Source: PUMD01 sp964599275 (lineage in GTDB: Bacteria; Bacillota; Sulfobacillia; SLMV01). Taken from it: 64,000 bases of DNA. Both the position numbers and the translations under genes were made by a program. The notes below the pieces were generated by a model, which was not told the DNA's origin, did not search any database, and saw nothing but the letters and a program-made list of their open reading frames with translations. Shown here piece after piece: positions 17,096-25,639 of the stretch (positions within the stretch are counted from its first letter, which is position 1; each line of letters starts with the position of its first letter). The DNA is taken from positions 1 to 64,000 of the forward strand of contig CAZRFK010000002.1 in NCBI GenBank assembly GCA_964599275.1, written 5' to 3'.

Positions 17096-17575
17096 TTATC
17101 TCTCCTCAACCTTTTGGATAGTGATATCTTTAGGAGATGGGCCCAGATACGATTCCACTGCTGCCGCTAGAGCGGCTACTTTTTTCTTCGGGCGACGGGA
17201 GCTGACTCTTCTTACAGTGATTTTCTCTGGGCTAATGCCCATTGTATAGATAACAGCTGCTATTGCTGTTACGACTCTGGGATCAGCTCCCGGTGTCGTA
17301 TGCCTCTGTTGCTCTTTTGCAGGCATAGATGAGGTAACTAGTCCCTCATCAGGTTCTGGTTTTGGTGACGGGGTGCTTTTTTTCGTTGTTTCAGCAGCCG
17401 GATGGTCTTCACCGGGAAATATTGAATTCAAAATAGTCATGACCGCCCACAACAGGCTGAGAACTCCAAAAACGATTATCAAACCTATTGCGGTTATCTG
17501 TAATCCCTGAACCTGAGCAGCCACTGACGCAACTAAACTGTACGTCGAAACGACTACCACTCCTTTACAAAACAT
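17096..17575 (-). CDS. oadG: OadG-family gamma subunit of a sodium-pump decarboxylase
   Basis: 159 residues from ATG with TGAGGAATT upstream. One membrane helix (about residues 27-47, 'AIGLIIVFGVLSLLWAVM') is followed by a Pro/Lys/Glu linker and a conserved C-terminal segment ('VVTAIAAVIYTMGI' then 'ITVRRVSSRRPKKK'), typical of the gamma/delta subunits of oxaloacetate or methylmalonyl-CoA decarboxylases. It would anchor the soluble subunits to the membrane. The Na+-translocating beta subunit (OadB) is not in this operon. The upstream promoter is at 17610-17638. Confidence 0.78.
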   Translation of the reverse strand: MFCKGVVVVSTYSLVASVAAQVQGLQITAIGLIIVFGVLSLLWAVMTILNSIFPGEDHPAAETTKKSTPSPKPEPDEGLVTSSMPAKEQQRHTTPGADPRVVTAIAAVIYTMGISPEKITVRRVSSRRPKKKVAALAAAVESYLGPSPKDITIQKVEER

Positions 17576-17609
17576 AGATTAATTCCTCAATGATTTGAGC
17601 TCTATTCAT

Positions 17610-17638
17610 ATAGTAAAGAATCGTCGGCCCCTAGCCAA
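17610..17638 (-). promoter_or_regulatory. Candidate sigma-A promoter for the oad operon
   Basis: On the minus strand, TTGGCT (-35) and TACTAT (-10) are separated by 17 bp. The -10 box ends about 35 bp before the oadG start. Confidence 0.35.
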
Positions 17639-17864
17639 GACCTAAGAGCAGTTAATTTCAATCTAATTTGATTTTATCCAGACTTTTTTGTGTGTATCGG
17701 GTGATATCCAAAACTATTGTATATGGCAGGATAGAAGTACAGGGGATGGCAATTAAAAAATACAGAGGTGGGCAAATAGGCAGAAAAAGAAGGAGCCACC
17801 TCGCAGCGTCCTGAATAATACCTCCTGAGCGACTAAACAAAGGGGATAAGAAAGGATGCTGAAG

Positions 17865-17942
17865 ATGGCTCAAGTGAATTGTATCAGGACCTTGCGGCAA
17901 TGGAAAGGCAGAAGTATTTCGGAGATTGCGAAGATCATATGA
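17865..17942 (+). pseudogene. Relic of an IS21-type transposase (IstA) N-terminus
   Basis: An ATG preceded by AAAGGATG opens a 25-codon frame whose product resembles the helix-turn-helix start of IS21-family IstA ('CIRTLRQWKGRSISEIAK'). It ends at a TGA where the family continues with the recognition helix. Nothing transposase-like follows, and no IstB or terminal repeats are evident, so this is a small insertion-sequence remnant. The rest of the 17576-18076 gap shows no other gene. Confidence 0.5.
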
Positions 17943-18076
17943 GTGCAGTACCTGTGCATGGTGTAACATTGGTCTTGATTTTCATTTCACAGATAAAGAA
18001 GGAAGTAGCATGGTCAAAGTGGAACAAGTTCACAATAGTATAGTGGCGGAGCATGTTCTGGAAAGGGGATTTTTGG

Positions 18077-19729
18077 ATGCAAGAAGAACTCAAACAGACT
18101 GCTGACCTGGTCTTAAGAAATGGTCCAATATACTCAGCTGATGCTCAGAATAATGAGTTCAGTGGGATGGCCATATGTGGCAATAAGATAATTGCTATGG
18201 GAAGCAGCGATGAAATGGAACCTTTGACTGGACCGAAGACAGAAGTAATCGACTTGCGAGGTCGCTCCGCAATACCGGGAATTGTAGATTCTCATAATCA
18301 TCTTCCGACTGCAGGAGCAATGATGTCAGAGGGTATTTTGCTTTTTGAAGCTACCAGCATTTCTGAGTTGCAGGAAATTGTTAGACAGGGAGTAAAAGAG
18401 CTGCAACCAGATCAGTGGCTGCGTGGAGCGGGTTGGATAGAGAATCAATTTGATGAGTGGAGAATGCCCAATCGTTGGGATCTGGACGAGGTTGCTCCGG
18501 AGAATCCCGTTGTTTTAAACAGATTGTTTGGTATGTGCGTTGTGAATTCTCGTGCTCTTGATCTGGCCGGGATAGATAAAAATACACCCGATCCGGATCG
18601 GGGGAAAATAGACAGAGATGAAAAAGGACACCCTACAGGTGTTCTCAGGGCAGGAGCGCGCCAGCTTCTAAGGAATGCCATGCCTGAGCAGGCCGAAACT
18701 GAAGAGGTCAAAAAAAGGGAGAGATATATAAAAACGGCCGTTGACGAGTACATTCGCTGGGGAATAACCAGTCTGGTTGACCCCGGGGTAGATCCCCTTA
18801 CTATGCGGGCCTACCAGAACGTAAGAGAAGACGGCAACCTCCCAATCCGGATCAACATGATGCCGGTCTGGCACGGTCTACGTGCGGAACAGGAGGAGGA
18901 ACTTGAGGGACGTCTGGGCCACCTCGGGATACACACAAACTTTGGTGATGATTGGCTTCGAATCGGGGCCTTAAAAATGGCCATTGATGGCGGGCTGGGC
19001 AGTAAAACAGCTCTGATGTACGAGCCATTTCTGGATGGCACCAAGAGTGATATTCCGCTGCGGTTGAATGTTGAGCGTCTGAAAGAGTGGTTTGTCGAGG
19101 GACAATCTGCCGGTTGGTCTATTGGTATACACTGCTGTGGGGACAAGGCCCAGGATATGGCCTGTGAGGCATTTGACATGGTTATGCAACAAATTCCTGC
19201 TGAAGATGTTCGCCACAACATAATACATGGATATTTTGCTACAGAACAGTCGCTTGATATTATGCAGCGGCATAATATTGCAGTTTCTGCTCAACCTGGA
19301 TTCATCTGGGTGGAAGGCGATCTTTATTTTGAGGCTGTCAGTGAAGAGAAGCTGCGCAAATTTAAGCCTCTTAAGACTTACAGTGACCGCGGTATAATTG
19401 TTGCCTGCAATTCCGACATGACATCCAATCATTACAATCCCTTCTGGGGTGTGCACAGTGCGGTTACGCGTCAAACTTCTCGGGGTAAAACTCTGGGCAC
19501 AGAGGAACAGGTCGACCGTATGCATGCACTCCGCATGTTCACATATAACGGAGCGCACCTGACTTTTGAAGAGGAGAGCAAGGGCTCTCTCGAAGTCGGT
19601 AAGCTGGCTGATGTTGCTGTTCTCGATGAGGATTATGGTGCTGTGTCGGATGACGAGTTGAGACAGCTGCAGGTTCAAGCAACTATTGTCGACGGAAAGG
19701 TAGTTTATCGTCGTCCCAGCTGTTGTTAG
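18077..19729 (+). CDS. Amidohydrolase, YtcJ-like
   Basis: 550 residues; ATG 18077 has AAGGGG nine bases upstream. It is a metal-dependent amidohydrolase of the Amidohydro_3 (YtcJ) family. An N-terminal beta sandwich 'LVLRNGPIYSAD' is followed by the metal-binding 'DSHNHL' (HxH), 'GAGWIENQFDEW', 'KMAIDGGLGSKTA', 'GIHCCGDKA', 'HGYFATEQSL' and 'NSDMTSNHYNPFWG', and a closing 'GSLEVGKLADVAVLD' strand. Members hydrolyse amides or formamides; the substrate cannot be inferred. The gene stands alone between the IS relic and sucC. Confidence 0.87.
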   Translation: MQEELKQTADLVLRNGPIYSADAQNNEFSGMAICGNKIIAMGSSDEMEPLTGPKTEVIDLRGRSAIPGIVDSHNHLPTAGAMMSEGILLFEATSISELQEIVRQGVKELQPDQWLRGAGWIENQFDEWRMPNRWDLDEVAPENPVVLNRLFGMCVVNSRALDLAGIDKNTPDPDRGKIDRDEKGHPTGVLRAGARQLLRNAMPEQAETEEVKKRERYIKTAVDEYIRWGITSLVDPGVDPLTMRAYQNVREDGNLPIRINMMPVWHGLRAEQEEELEGRLGHLGIHTNFGDDWLRIGALKMAIDGGLGSKTALMYEPFLDGTKSDIPLRLNVERLKEWFVEGQSAGWSIGIHCCGDKAQDMACEAFDMVMQQIPAEDVRHNIIHGYFATEQSLDIMQRHNIAVSAQPGFIWVEGDLYFEAVSEEKLRKFKPLKTYSDRGIIVACNSDMTSNHYNPFWGVHSAVTRQTSRGKTLGTEEQVDRMHALRMFTYNGAHLTFEEESKGSLEVGKLADVAVLDEDYGAVSDDELRQLQVQATIVDGKVVYRRPSCC

Positions 19730-19754
19730 GATTTTATTTTACGAGCTGATGGGT

Positions 19755-19784
19755 GTAAAATGACGGCGAACCGTGGTATTTTAC
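19755..19784. repeat. Inverted repeat GTAAAAT/ATTTTAC
   Basis: Seven-base arms (19755-19761 and 19778-19784) enclose a smaller ACGG-CGAA-CCGT hairpin. It lies 25 bp after the amidohydrolase stop. It could be a weak terminator or an operator for sucC. Confidence 0.3.
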
Positions 19785-19936
19785 CACAGGGGTAGATAGT
19801 GTTACCATTAATCGAACTTGTAACTTGGGATCTAGTTTCCGGTAAGATTTCTAAGACATATTCATGTTGTCAAAATCAACTGAAACAACAGACCGCTGAA
19901 ATTTGGGATTAAATAATCACGGGAGGTGACAAAGGA

Positions 19937-19971
19937 CAGGTGCGGTATCAGGTGAGATTACTTCGCACCTG
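19937..19971 (+). promoter_or_regulatory. Hairpin between the Shine-Dalgarno and the sucC start
   Basis: CAGGTGCG (19937-19944) pairs perfectly with CGCACCTG (19964-19971). Strong SD-like sequence (GGGAGGTG ... AAAGGA, 19921-19936) sits just 5' of the stem, and ATG 19980 lies eight bases 3' of it. No SD exists between stem and ATG. Folding would bring the SD next to the start codon. Confidence 0.45.
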
Positions 19972-19979
19972 CTGAACGC

Positions 19980-21128
19980 ATGAAACTATACGAATATTTG
20001 GCTAAAGAATCTTTTGCCGAATACGGCATTCCCACTCCAGAAGGTCGGGTAGTGGATTGTGCTGATGAAGCCTACGATGTGGCTGAAGAACTGGGAAAGC
20101 CCGTAGTGGTCAAATCGCAGGTTCTTTCCGGCAAAAGAGGAAAGGCTGGCGGAATACAGTTTGCTGATACTCCTGAGGAGACCAGAGACTTCGCCAGTAA
20201 TCTGCTGGGCTCACAGATTCAGGGGTATAATGTCAATAAAGTCTTAGTTGAGGAAAAACTGGGCATAGATGAAGAACTGTATCTGGGACTTACCTTAGAC
20301 CCCAGCAACCAGTGCCCGGTGCTCATAGCTTCCTCGCGGGGTGGAATGAGCATAGAAGAGGTACCTGATAGATATATTGTCCGGGAGCCGGTAGATATCA
20401 AATGGGGACTTTATCCACACCATATCCGGTCAGTTGCGGAGAGATTAGAACTGTCCTCTGATGTGGCCGGACAGCTTTCCAAGATTGCTCTGGCTCTGTT
20501 CGAATTATTCTGTGATAACGATGCCGAACTCACTGAAATAAATCCGCTTGCGATTTGTTCTGGTGACCTGGTAGCTGCCGATGCTAGGCTCAATATCAAT
20601 GGTGATAGCATTTATCGACAGCCCCAGTGGCCGGATACAGAGATTCGTTCCGACGTCGAACAGGAAGTCACGGACTTGGGACTTTCCTATGTGCAGCTAG
20701 ACGGTGAAATAGCAGTGATGGCAAACGGGGCTGGTACGACGATGGCCACCATGGATATACTGCAGCATTATGACCGTCAGGCCATGAACTTCTTGGATTG
20801 CGGTGGCGGTGCCGGAATGGAAACTACCCAGGAGGCACTGAAAATACTGGCAGGTACTCGTCCACAGGTGTTGTTAGTAAATATCTTCGGAGGAATTACT
20901 CGCTGCGATGATGTTGCCAGGGCAATTGCTAACGTCAAGGAAGAAGGTCTGCTAAAGGACCCGTTGGTAGTCCGCCTTGTAGGAACAAATGAGGAGCAGG
21001 GAATTGAGATTCTGCAGGAGTACGGTATTGATGCTTACCGCAGTCTGCAGGAGGCTGCCCGTCAGGCAGTAAAAATTGCCGAGCAGCGAGAGTCGGAGGA
21101 GGGATGCGGCGATGTCGATTCTCATTGA
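19980..21128 (+). CDS. sucC: Succinyl-CoA synthetase beta subunit
   Basis: 382 residues. The start fits the family N-terminus ('MKLYEYLAKESF'), and an in-frame stop at 19953 rules out an upstream start. The N-terminal ATP-grasp domain has 'VVKSQVLSGKRGKAGGIQ' and 'TEINPLAI'; the C-terminal CoA-ligase domain has 'NFLDCGGGA' and 'LVNIFGGITRCDDVA'. With SucD it would interconvert acyl-CoA, ADP or GDP and phosphate with the acid, CoA and nucleoside triphosphate, normally succinate. Malate-type ligases are close relatives, so the substrate is not certain. It overlaps sucD by 17 bp, indicating translational coupling. Confidence 0.9.
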   Translation: MKLYEYLAKESFAEYGIPTPEGRVVDCADEAYDVAEELGKPVVVKSQVLSGKRGKAGGIQFADTPEETRDFASNLLGSQIQGYNVNKVLVEEKLGIDEELYLGLTLDPSNQCPVLIASSRGGMSIEEVPDRYIVREPVDIKWGLYPHHIRSVAERLELSSDVAGQLSKIALALFELFCDNDAELTEINPLAICSGDLVAADARLNINGDSIYRQPQWPDTEIRSDVEQEVTDLGLSYVQLDGEIAVMANGAGTTMATMDILQHYDRQAMNFLDCGGGAGMETTQEALKILAGTRPQVLLVNIFGGITRCDDVARAIANVKEEGLLKDPLVVRLVGTNEEQGIEILQEYGIDAYRSLQEAARQAVKIAEQRESEEGCGDVDSH

Positions 21129-21984
21129 TGAAAAAACCAGAGTTATGATTCAGGGTATTACCGGACATCAGGGGACATTCCATGCAGATCTCATGTCTGA
21201 CTACGGAAGCAGGGTAGTAGCGGGTACTTCTCCTGGTAAAGGAGGACAGGAGGTTGATGGTATACCTGTATACAATACAGTAGAGGATGCTACCCGTAAG
21301 CACGGTCCCAATGCATCCGCACTGTTTGTTCCCGCTCCCTTTGTCAAGGATGCGGCTTTTGAGGCCATAGCCTCGGGAATTGAACTCGTTATCGTCGTCA
21401 GCGAGCATGTGCCGTTACATGACACCATGCAGATCGTTACCTATGCCGACGAGCACGGTACTACTATCTTGGGTCCCAACACCTTCGGCGTAATTTCTCC
21501 TGGTAAATCCAAAATAGGAATTATGCCGGGACAGGTGTACAAACAAGGTTCTGTAGGTCTGGTTTCGCGTAGCGGAACATTGAGCTATGAGATTGTACAG
21601 TCTCTTACAGAAGGTGAACTCGGAATCAGTACCGCCGTTGGCATCGGTGGAGACCGGGTTGTGGGGCTCAGCTTTGTTGATGTACTCAAGATGTTTGAAA
21701 AGGATCCTGAAACTGAAGCAGTTGTTCTCGTTGGTGAAATAGGGGGCAGTGCTGAGGAGGAAGCAGCTGAGTACATAAAAACCATGAGTAAGCCTGTAGT
21801 CGCCTATGTGGCTGGAAGAAGTGCTCCTCCCGGTAAGCGAATGGGTCACGCTGGTGCAATTATTCAGAGGGGTCGGGGCAGTTACTCGGCCAAAAAAGAG
21901 GCCCTGGAATCCGGCGGAGCAAAAGTAGCCCGGTTGCCATGGCAGGTCGCCAGTCTGGTAAAGAAAGACCTGTCTGAAGGTTAA
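21112..21984 (+). CDS. sucD: Succinyl-CoA synthetase alpha subunit
   Basis: 290 residues; ATG 21112 follows GGAGGAGGG, which lies in the end of sucC. The N-terminal CoA-binding Rossmann fold begins 'VMIQGITGHQGTFH'; 'GTSPGKGGQ' and 'GPNTFGVISPGKSKIGI' are typical. 'GKRMGHAGAII' carries the histidine phosphorylated during catalysis. It forms the heterodimer or heterotetramer with SucC. A 9-bp perfect hairpin follows 13 bp after the stop and may end the transcript or affect the next gene. Confidence 0.92.
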   Translation: MSILIDEKTRVMIQGITGHQGTFHADLMSDYGSRVVAGTSPGKGGQEVDGIPVYNTVEDATRKHGPNASALFVPAPFVKDAAFEAIASGIELVIVVSEHVPLHDTMQIVTYADEHGTTILGPNTFGVISPGKSKIGIMPGQVYKQGSVGLVSRSGTLSYEIVQSLTEGELGISTAVGIGGDRVVGLSFVDVLKMFEKDPETEAVVLVGEIGGSAEEEAAEYIKTMSKPVVAYVAGRSAPPGKRMGHAGAIIQRGRGSYSAKKEALESGGAKVARLPWQVASLVKKDLSEG

Positions 21985-21996
21985 ACTGTTTTTCAT

Positions 21997-22030
21997 TTCC
22001 GGGAGGCTGATTTGTTCGAGTCTCCCGGAA
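21997..22030 (+). terminator. Hairpin after sucD, directly before the phosphoesterase start
   Basis: TTCCGGGAG (21997-22005) pairs with CTCCCGGAA (22022-22030). The T run is weak (CGAGATTTT). The stem ends seven bases before the TTG start at 22038 and its 5' arm region contains GGGAGG, so a translational role is also possible. Confidence 0.5.
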
Positions 22031-22037
22031 CGAGATT

Positions 22038-22958
22038 TTGCTGATAGTTTTACAGTTATTGGGGTCCGCCTGGTTTGTACATTCTGGTGTTGGGGGCGAG
22101 CTTTTGAATTACCTACTAGCAATTCCGGCAGCGGTGGTTTTGATGTTGGGGGTGTGTTGTGTATGGAAAGCGTATGCTCCCCTGAAAATCCGCCGAAAAA
22201 CCCTACATTTATCCGCTGCAGATTCTCAGTTGGATGGCTTACGGGTGCTTCACATATCTGACATACATGGACGCATTGGATTAATCGATAAACAGAGGAT
22301 TACAGATGTAGTTAAAATGGGACAGGTGGACTTGGTTGCTGTAACTGGTGATCTGGTCTGCAAATATTTTCCGAACCTGAAAGAGCCGTTGGAGTTTTTG
22401 AGGGAGCTAACCCACCACATTCCGGTTTTTTATGTTCCTGGAAATCATGATTACTGGGCAGCTGAAGCCCATGAACTCCGTGATCAGATAGAAGCAACGG
22501 GAGCTCGTGCGCTGTTCAACCAGCACAGTCAACTCACCTTTCAATCGGAAGGGAAAAAACGTCAGATCACCCTGGTAGGGATAGAGGATCCATATACTGA
22601 TCGGGCGGATCTGGTCACAGCCGCTGAAGGTGTGGATGCCTCAACATCCCTGCTGCTCGCTCATAGTCCAGGAATATTTGCCCAGGCTGCGGAACGTTCT
22701 TTTCCTTTGGTGTTATGCGGACACACCCACGGTGGGCAGGTGCGTGTACCACTTTTGGGAGCTCCCTATATTCCTGGCCAATCCGGATTATTTCCCCGCT
22801 ATGACTGGGGACTGTTTCACTGCCGTTCATCTCAAATGTTCATCTCAGCTGGTATAGGCAGCAGCAAACTGCCCATTAGATTTGGTACTGCAGCTGAAGT
22901 TTGGCTTTTTACTCTTCGCGCCGAAGGGGGCGATGAGAGCAGCCGGGAGTCATGTTAA
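22038..22958 (+). CDS. Membrane-anchored metallophosphoesterase (YkuE/YaeI-like)
   Basis: 306 residues from TTG 22038; the SD is poor and a hairpin lies just upstream. Two hydrophobic N-terminal segments (about residues 2-15 and 24-45) anchor it. The calcineurin-like domain has all metal and phosphate motifs: 'HISDIHG', 'VTGDLV', 'VPGNHDYW', 'LLLAHSPG' and 'CGHTHGGQVRVP'. The GHTHGGQ form is typical of the YaeI/YkuE branch, which includes hydrolases of lipid-linked pyrophosphates at the cell surface. The exact substrate is unknown. It sits between sucCD and a CoA-transferase but is probably not part of that pathway. Confidence 0.87.
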   Translation: MLIVLQLLGSAWFVHSGVGGELLNYLLAIPAAVVLMLGVCCVWKAYAPLKIRRKTLHLSAADSQLDGLRVLHISDIHGRIGLIDKQRITDVVKMGQVDLVAVTGDLVCKYFPNLKEPLEFLRELTHHIPVFYVPGNHDYWAAEAHELRDQIEATGARALFNQHSQLTFQSEGKKRQITLVGIEDPYTDRADLVTAAEGVDASTSLLLAHSPGIFAQAAERSFPLVLCGHTHGGQVRVPLLGAPYIPGQSGLFPRYDWGLFHCRSSQMFISAGIGSSKLPIRFGTAAEVWLFTLRAEGGDESSRESC

Positions 22959-23006
22959 TGCCGAATGCAAAAATCACACATCCTTTGATTTTTAGAGGTG
23001 ATTTAC

Positions 23007-24212
23007 ATGAGTGGACCGTTGGATGGAGTAACGGTATTGGATCTCTCTCGCGTCCTGACTGGACCCTATTGCAGCATGATGCTGGCGGATATGGGCGCTG
23101 AGGTCGTCAAAGTTGAGAGACCTGATGGAGGAGATGACACCAGAGGGTGGGGACCTCCCTGGGTTGGAGATGAAAGTCATTACTTTTTGAGCGTTAACCG
23201 AAATAAGAAGAGTCTCACTCTCAATTTAAAGACAGAGCAGGGGCAAAAAATTGCTCATCAACTGGTAGAAAAAGCCGATGTTGTGCTGGAAAATTTTAGC
23301 CCCGGCACTGCTGAACGTCTGGGGTTGGATTATGACAAGGTCAAGGAACTCAATTCGGATATTGTCTACTGTTCCATATCTGGGTTTGGTCAGGATGGTC
23401 CATATCGGGAACGACCTGCCTATGACCTGATCTTGCAAGGTATGGGTGGTCTGATGGGGGTTACTGGGCCGGAAGGAGAGGAGCCCATACGTGTGGGAGT
23501 AGCTGTGGCCGACATTGGGGCAGGTATGTATGCTGCATATGCAATTGCTGCTGCTCTGGTTGAGCGGTCTGAGTCCGGTCAGGGACAATATATAGATGTA
23601 AGTATGATGGATGTACAGGTTTCATGGATGTCGTATATGGCTCACTATGTATTTGCAAGTGGAGAGATTCCTGTTCGACGGGCTTCAGGCCATCCCAGCA
23701 TCGTGCCTTATCAGGCCTTTCCCACTGCGGATGGGTGGATCAACGTCACTGTCGGCAATGATTCTCTGTGGCAGCGTTTTGCCCCCCTGGTGGATATAGA
23801 TCCATGCGACAGCAAATTTGCCACAAACTCTGACCGGATAGAGCATCGTGATGAACTCATTGAACTGATTTCCAATGAGATGGAAACCAGGACAACTGAT
23901 GAATGGATGAGAATCCTGGATGAGGCCAAAGTTCCCTGTGGCCCTGTATATGATTTGAAGCAGGTGTTGTCAGACCCCCAAGTTGAACACCGGGACATGA
24001 TCCAGAAAATGCAGCATACATCAGAGGGAGAAATAGATGTTCTTGGTATTCCGGTCAAGTTGAGCCGCACTGAGGGGCAGCTGCGCACAGCACCGCCGCT
24101 TTTAGGGGAGCACAATGCCGATATTTTGAGTGATTTGGGCTACAAAGCGCAAGACATACAGGAGCTTGTAAACCGAGGGGTAATTACTCCTCCTGTTCAA
24201 ACTGAAGAGTGA
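23007..24212 (+). CDS. CaiB/BaiF family (class III) CoA-transferase
   Basis: 401 residues; ATG 23007 lies after GAGGTG, and an in-frame ATA/ATG stretch slightly upstream lacks spacing. Family landmarks are 'VLDLSRVLTGPYCSMMLADMGAEVVKVE', broken here as start, 'GPYC' and 'GAEV' blocks, then 'FLSVNRNKKSL', 'VENF'-like 'LENFSPG', 'AYDLILQGMGG' containing the catalytic Asp, and 'GQYIDVSMMD'. These enzymes move CoA between organic acids through Asp-bound intermediates. Nearby sucCD could supply or consume the CoA thioester. Thirty-nine bases separate it from threonine synthase. Confidence 0.9.
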   Translation: MSGPLDGVTVLDLSRVLTGPYCSMMLADMGAEVVKVERPDGGDDTRGWGPPWVGDESHYFLSVNRNKKSLTLNLKTEQGQKIAHQLVEKADVVLENFSPGTAERLGLDYDKVKELNSDIVYCSISGFGQDGPYRERPAYDLILQGMGGLMGVTGPEGEEPIRVGVAVADIGAGMYAAYAIAAALVERSESGQGQYIDVSMMDVQVSWMSYMAHYVFASGEIPVRRASGHPSIVPYQAFPTADGWINVTVGNDSLWQRFAPLVDIDPCDSKFATNSDRIEHRDELIELISNEMETRTTDEWMRILDEAKVPCGPVYDLKQVLSDPQVEHRDMIQKMQHTSEGEIDVLGIPVKLSRTEGQLRTAPPLLGEHNADILSDLGYKAQDIQELVNRGVITPPVQTEE

Positions 24213-24251
24213 CCAGTCGAAATACTTTATTCTGATGGAAGGAAGGAATTC

Positions 24252-25460
24252 ATGTCTAAACCTTACATGACTCATCTCGAGTGTGCTGACTGCGGTAACG
24301 AGTACGACGCGACTAAACTTCAAAATCTCTGTGAATGCGGATCTCCCCTTTTGGCGCGCTATGATCTCGCAGCAATATCAAATGCGGCGGAGCCTGGTGA
24401 TTTTGAGGGCGGAATAGACAATATGTGGCGTTTTGCCAGTTTTCTGCCTGTTCCAAGCGAGCACATTATTACCAGAGGCGAGGGAATGACACCTCTGCTT
24501 AAAACCAGGCAACTAGGTGAGGAACTTGGAGTAACCAACTTGATGATTAAGGATGAAGGTCTCAACCCCACCGGCACCTTCAAGGCCCGCGGTGCTGCCT
24601 GTGGCGTGTCAATGGCAAAATATCTGGGAGCTGATGCAGTAGCGATGCCCACTGCAGGTAACGCCGGAGGTGCATGGTCTGCATATTCTCAAGTAGCCGG
24701 GCTTGACTGCATCGTGGCCATGCCACAAGATGCTCCTGAGTTGACCCAGAAAGAATGTTCATTGTTTGGAGCCACTGCCTATCTTGTAGATGGTTTGATC
24801 TCGGATGCAGGTCAGCTTATCGGAGAGGCTGCTGAAGAAGAAGGCTGGTTTGAGGTCACTACTCTCAAAGAGCCATATCGAATTGAAGGTAAAAAGACCA
24901 TGGGACTTGAGATAGCGCTTCAGCTGAACTGGCGGGTTCCGGATGCAATAGTCTATCCTGCCGGTGGCGGAGTAGGGTTAATTGGTATTTATAAGGCGCT
25001 GCAGGAGTTGAGTTCAATTGGCTGGATAGATGAGGATATGCCTAAAATGATAGCCGTTCAATCTGAAGGTTGTGCGCCTCTTGTAGAAGCCTACAATCGT
25101 GGAGAGCGAAGAGCAGATTTCTGGGATGATGCTGAAACTCTTGCCGGCGGCATAAGAGTTCCCAAAGCCATAGGTGACTTTTTGGTTATGGATGCTATTT
25201 ATGAAAGCGATGGCTGCGCTGTATCGGTGACAGATGAAGATATTTTGGGGGCACTGCGAACCACAGCAGCCCAGGAAGGAATGTTTATTTGTCCTGAGGG
25301 AGCTGCTTCGGTGGCGGCTGTTGAATCGCTGGTTGATAGTGAGTTCCTATCGCCTGATGATGAGGTGTTAATTGTCAATACCGGAAGTGGGTTGAAATAT
25401 TCTTCCTTGATTTCTGTTGATTTGCCTATGGTGGAAGTCGGGGGCTCACTACTGGACTGA
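24252..25460 (+). CDS. thrC: Threonine synthase
   Basis: 402 residues from ATG behind GGAAGGAA. An N-terminal zinc-ribbon (Cys pairs 'CADCG' and 'CECG', residues about 10-32) precedes a fold-type II PLP domain. The Schiff-base lysine is in 'NPTGTFKARGA', and the phosphate-binding loop is 'PAGGGVG'. It converts O-phosphohomoserine to threonine. The zinc-ribbon form is common in Firmicutes and archaea. A strong terminator follows. No other threonine biosynthesis gene is adjacent; the threonine aldolase gene is 23 kb away. Confidence 0.88.
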   Translation: MSKPYMTHLECADCGNEYDATKLQNLCECGSPLLARYDLAAISNAAEPGDFEGGIDNMWRFASFLPVPSEHIITRGEGMTPLLKTRQLGEELGVTNLMIKDEGLNPTGTFKARGAACGVSMAKYLGADAVAMPTAGNAGGAWSAYSQVAGLDCIVAMPQDAPELTQKECSLFGATAYLVDGLISDAGQLIGEAAEEEGWFEVTTLKEPYRIEGKKTMGLEIALQLNWRVPDAIVYPAGGGVGLIGIYKALQELSSIGWIDEDMPKMIAVQSEGCAPLVEAYNRGERRADFWDDAETLAGGIRVPKAIGDFLVMDAIYESDGCAVSVTDEDILGALRTTAAQEGMFICPEGAASVAAVESLVDSEFLSPDDEVLIVNTGSGLKYSSLISVDLPMVEVGGSLLD

Positions 25461-25481
25461 ATGCAGGTTGTCATCTATCAG

Positions 25482-25535
25482 CAGCCGGCCGAGGTCAGAA
25501 CTTGTATCATCGGCCGGCTGAGCATTATTTTATTT
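25482..25535 (+). terminator. Terminator after thrC
   Basis: An 11-bp perfect stem (CAGCCGGCCGA with TCGGCCGGCTG), 17-nt loop, followed by AGCATTATTTTATTT. Confidence 0.85.
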
Positions 25536-25639
25536 CCATTTAAAGCCGCCAGGAAGGTCTTAACCTTTCATTTGAAGAATATATAAATAAATTGTACCGA
25601 CTACCATAAATCACAGTATACAGAGACGGGGGATGGTAT

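Noticed and set aside
17658..17969. 103-codon minus-strand frame in the oad-amidohydrolase gap
   Set aside because: No SD and no recognisable domain; it overlaps the IS21 relic on the other strand.
18971..19678. 235-codon minus-strand frame opposite the amidohydrolase
   Set aside because: Antisense shadow of a conserved gene; composition is not protein-like and no SD is present.
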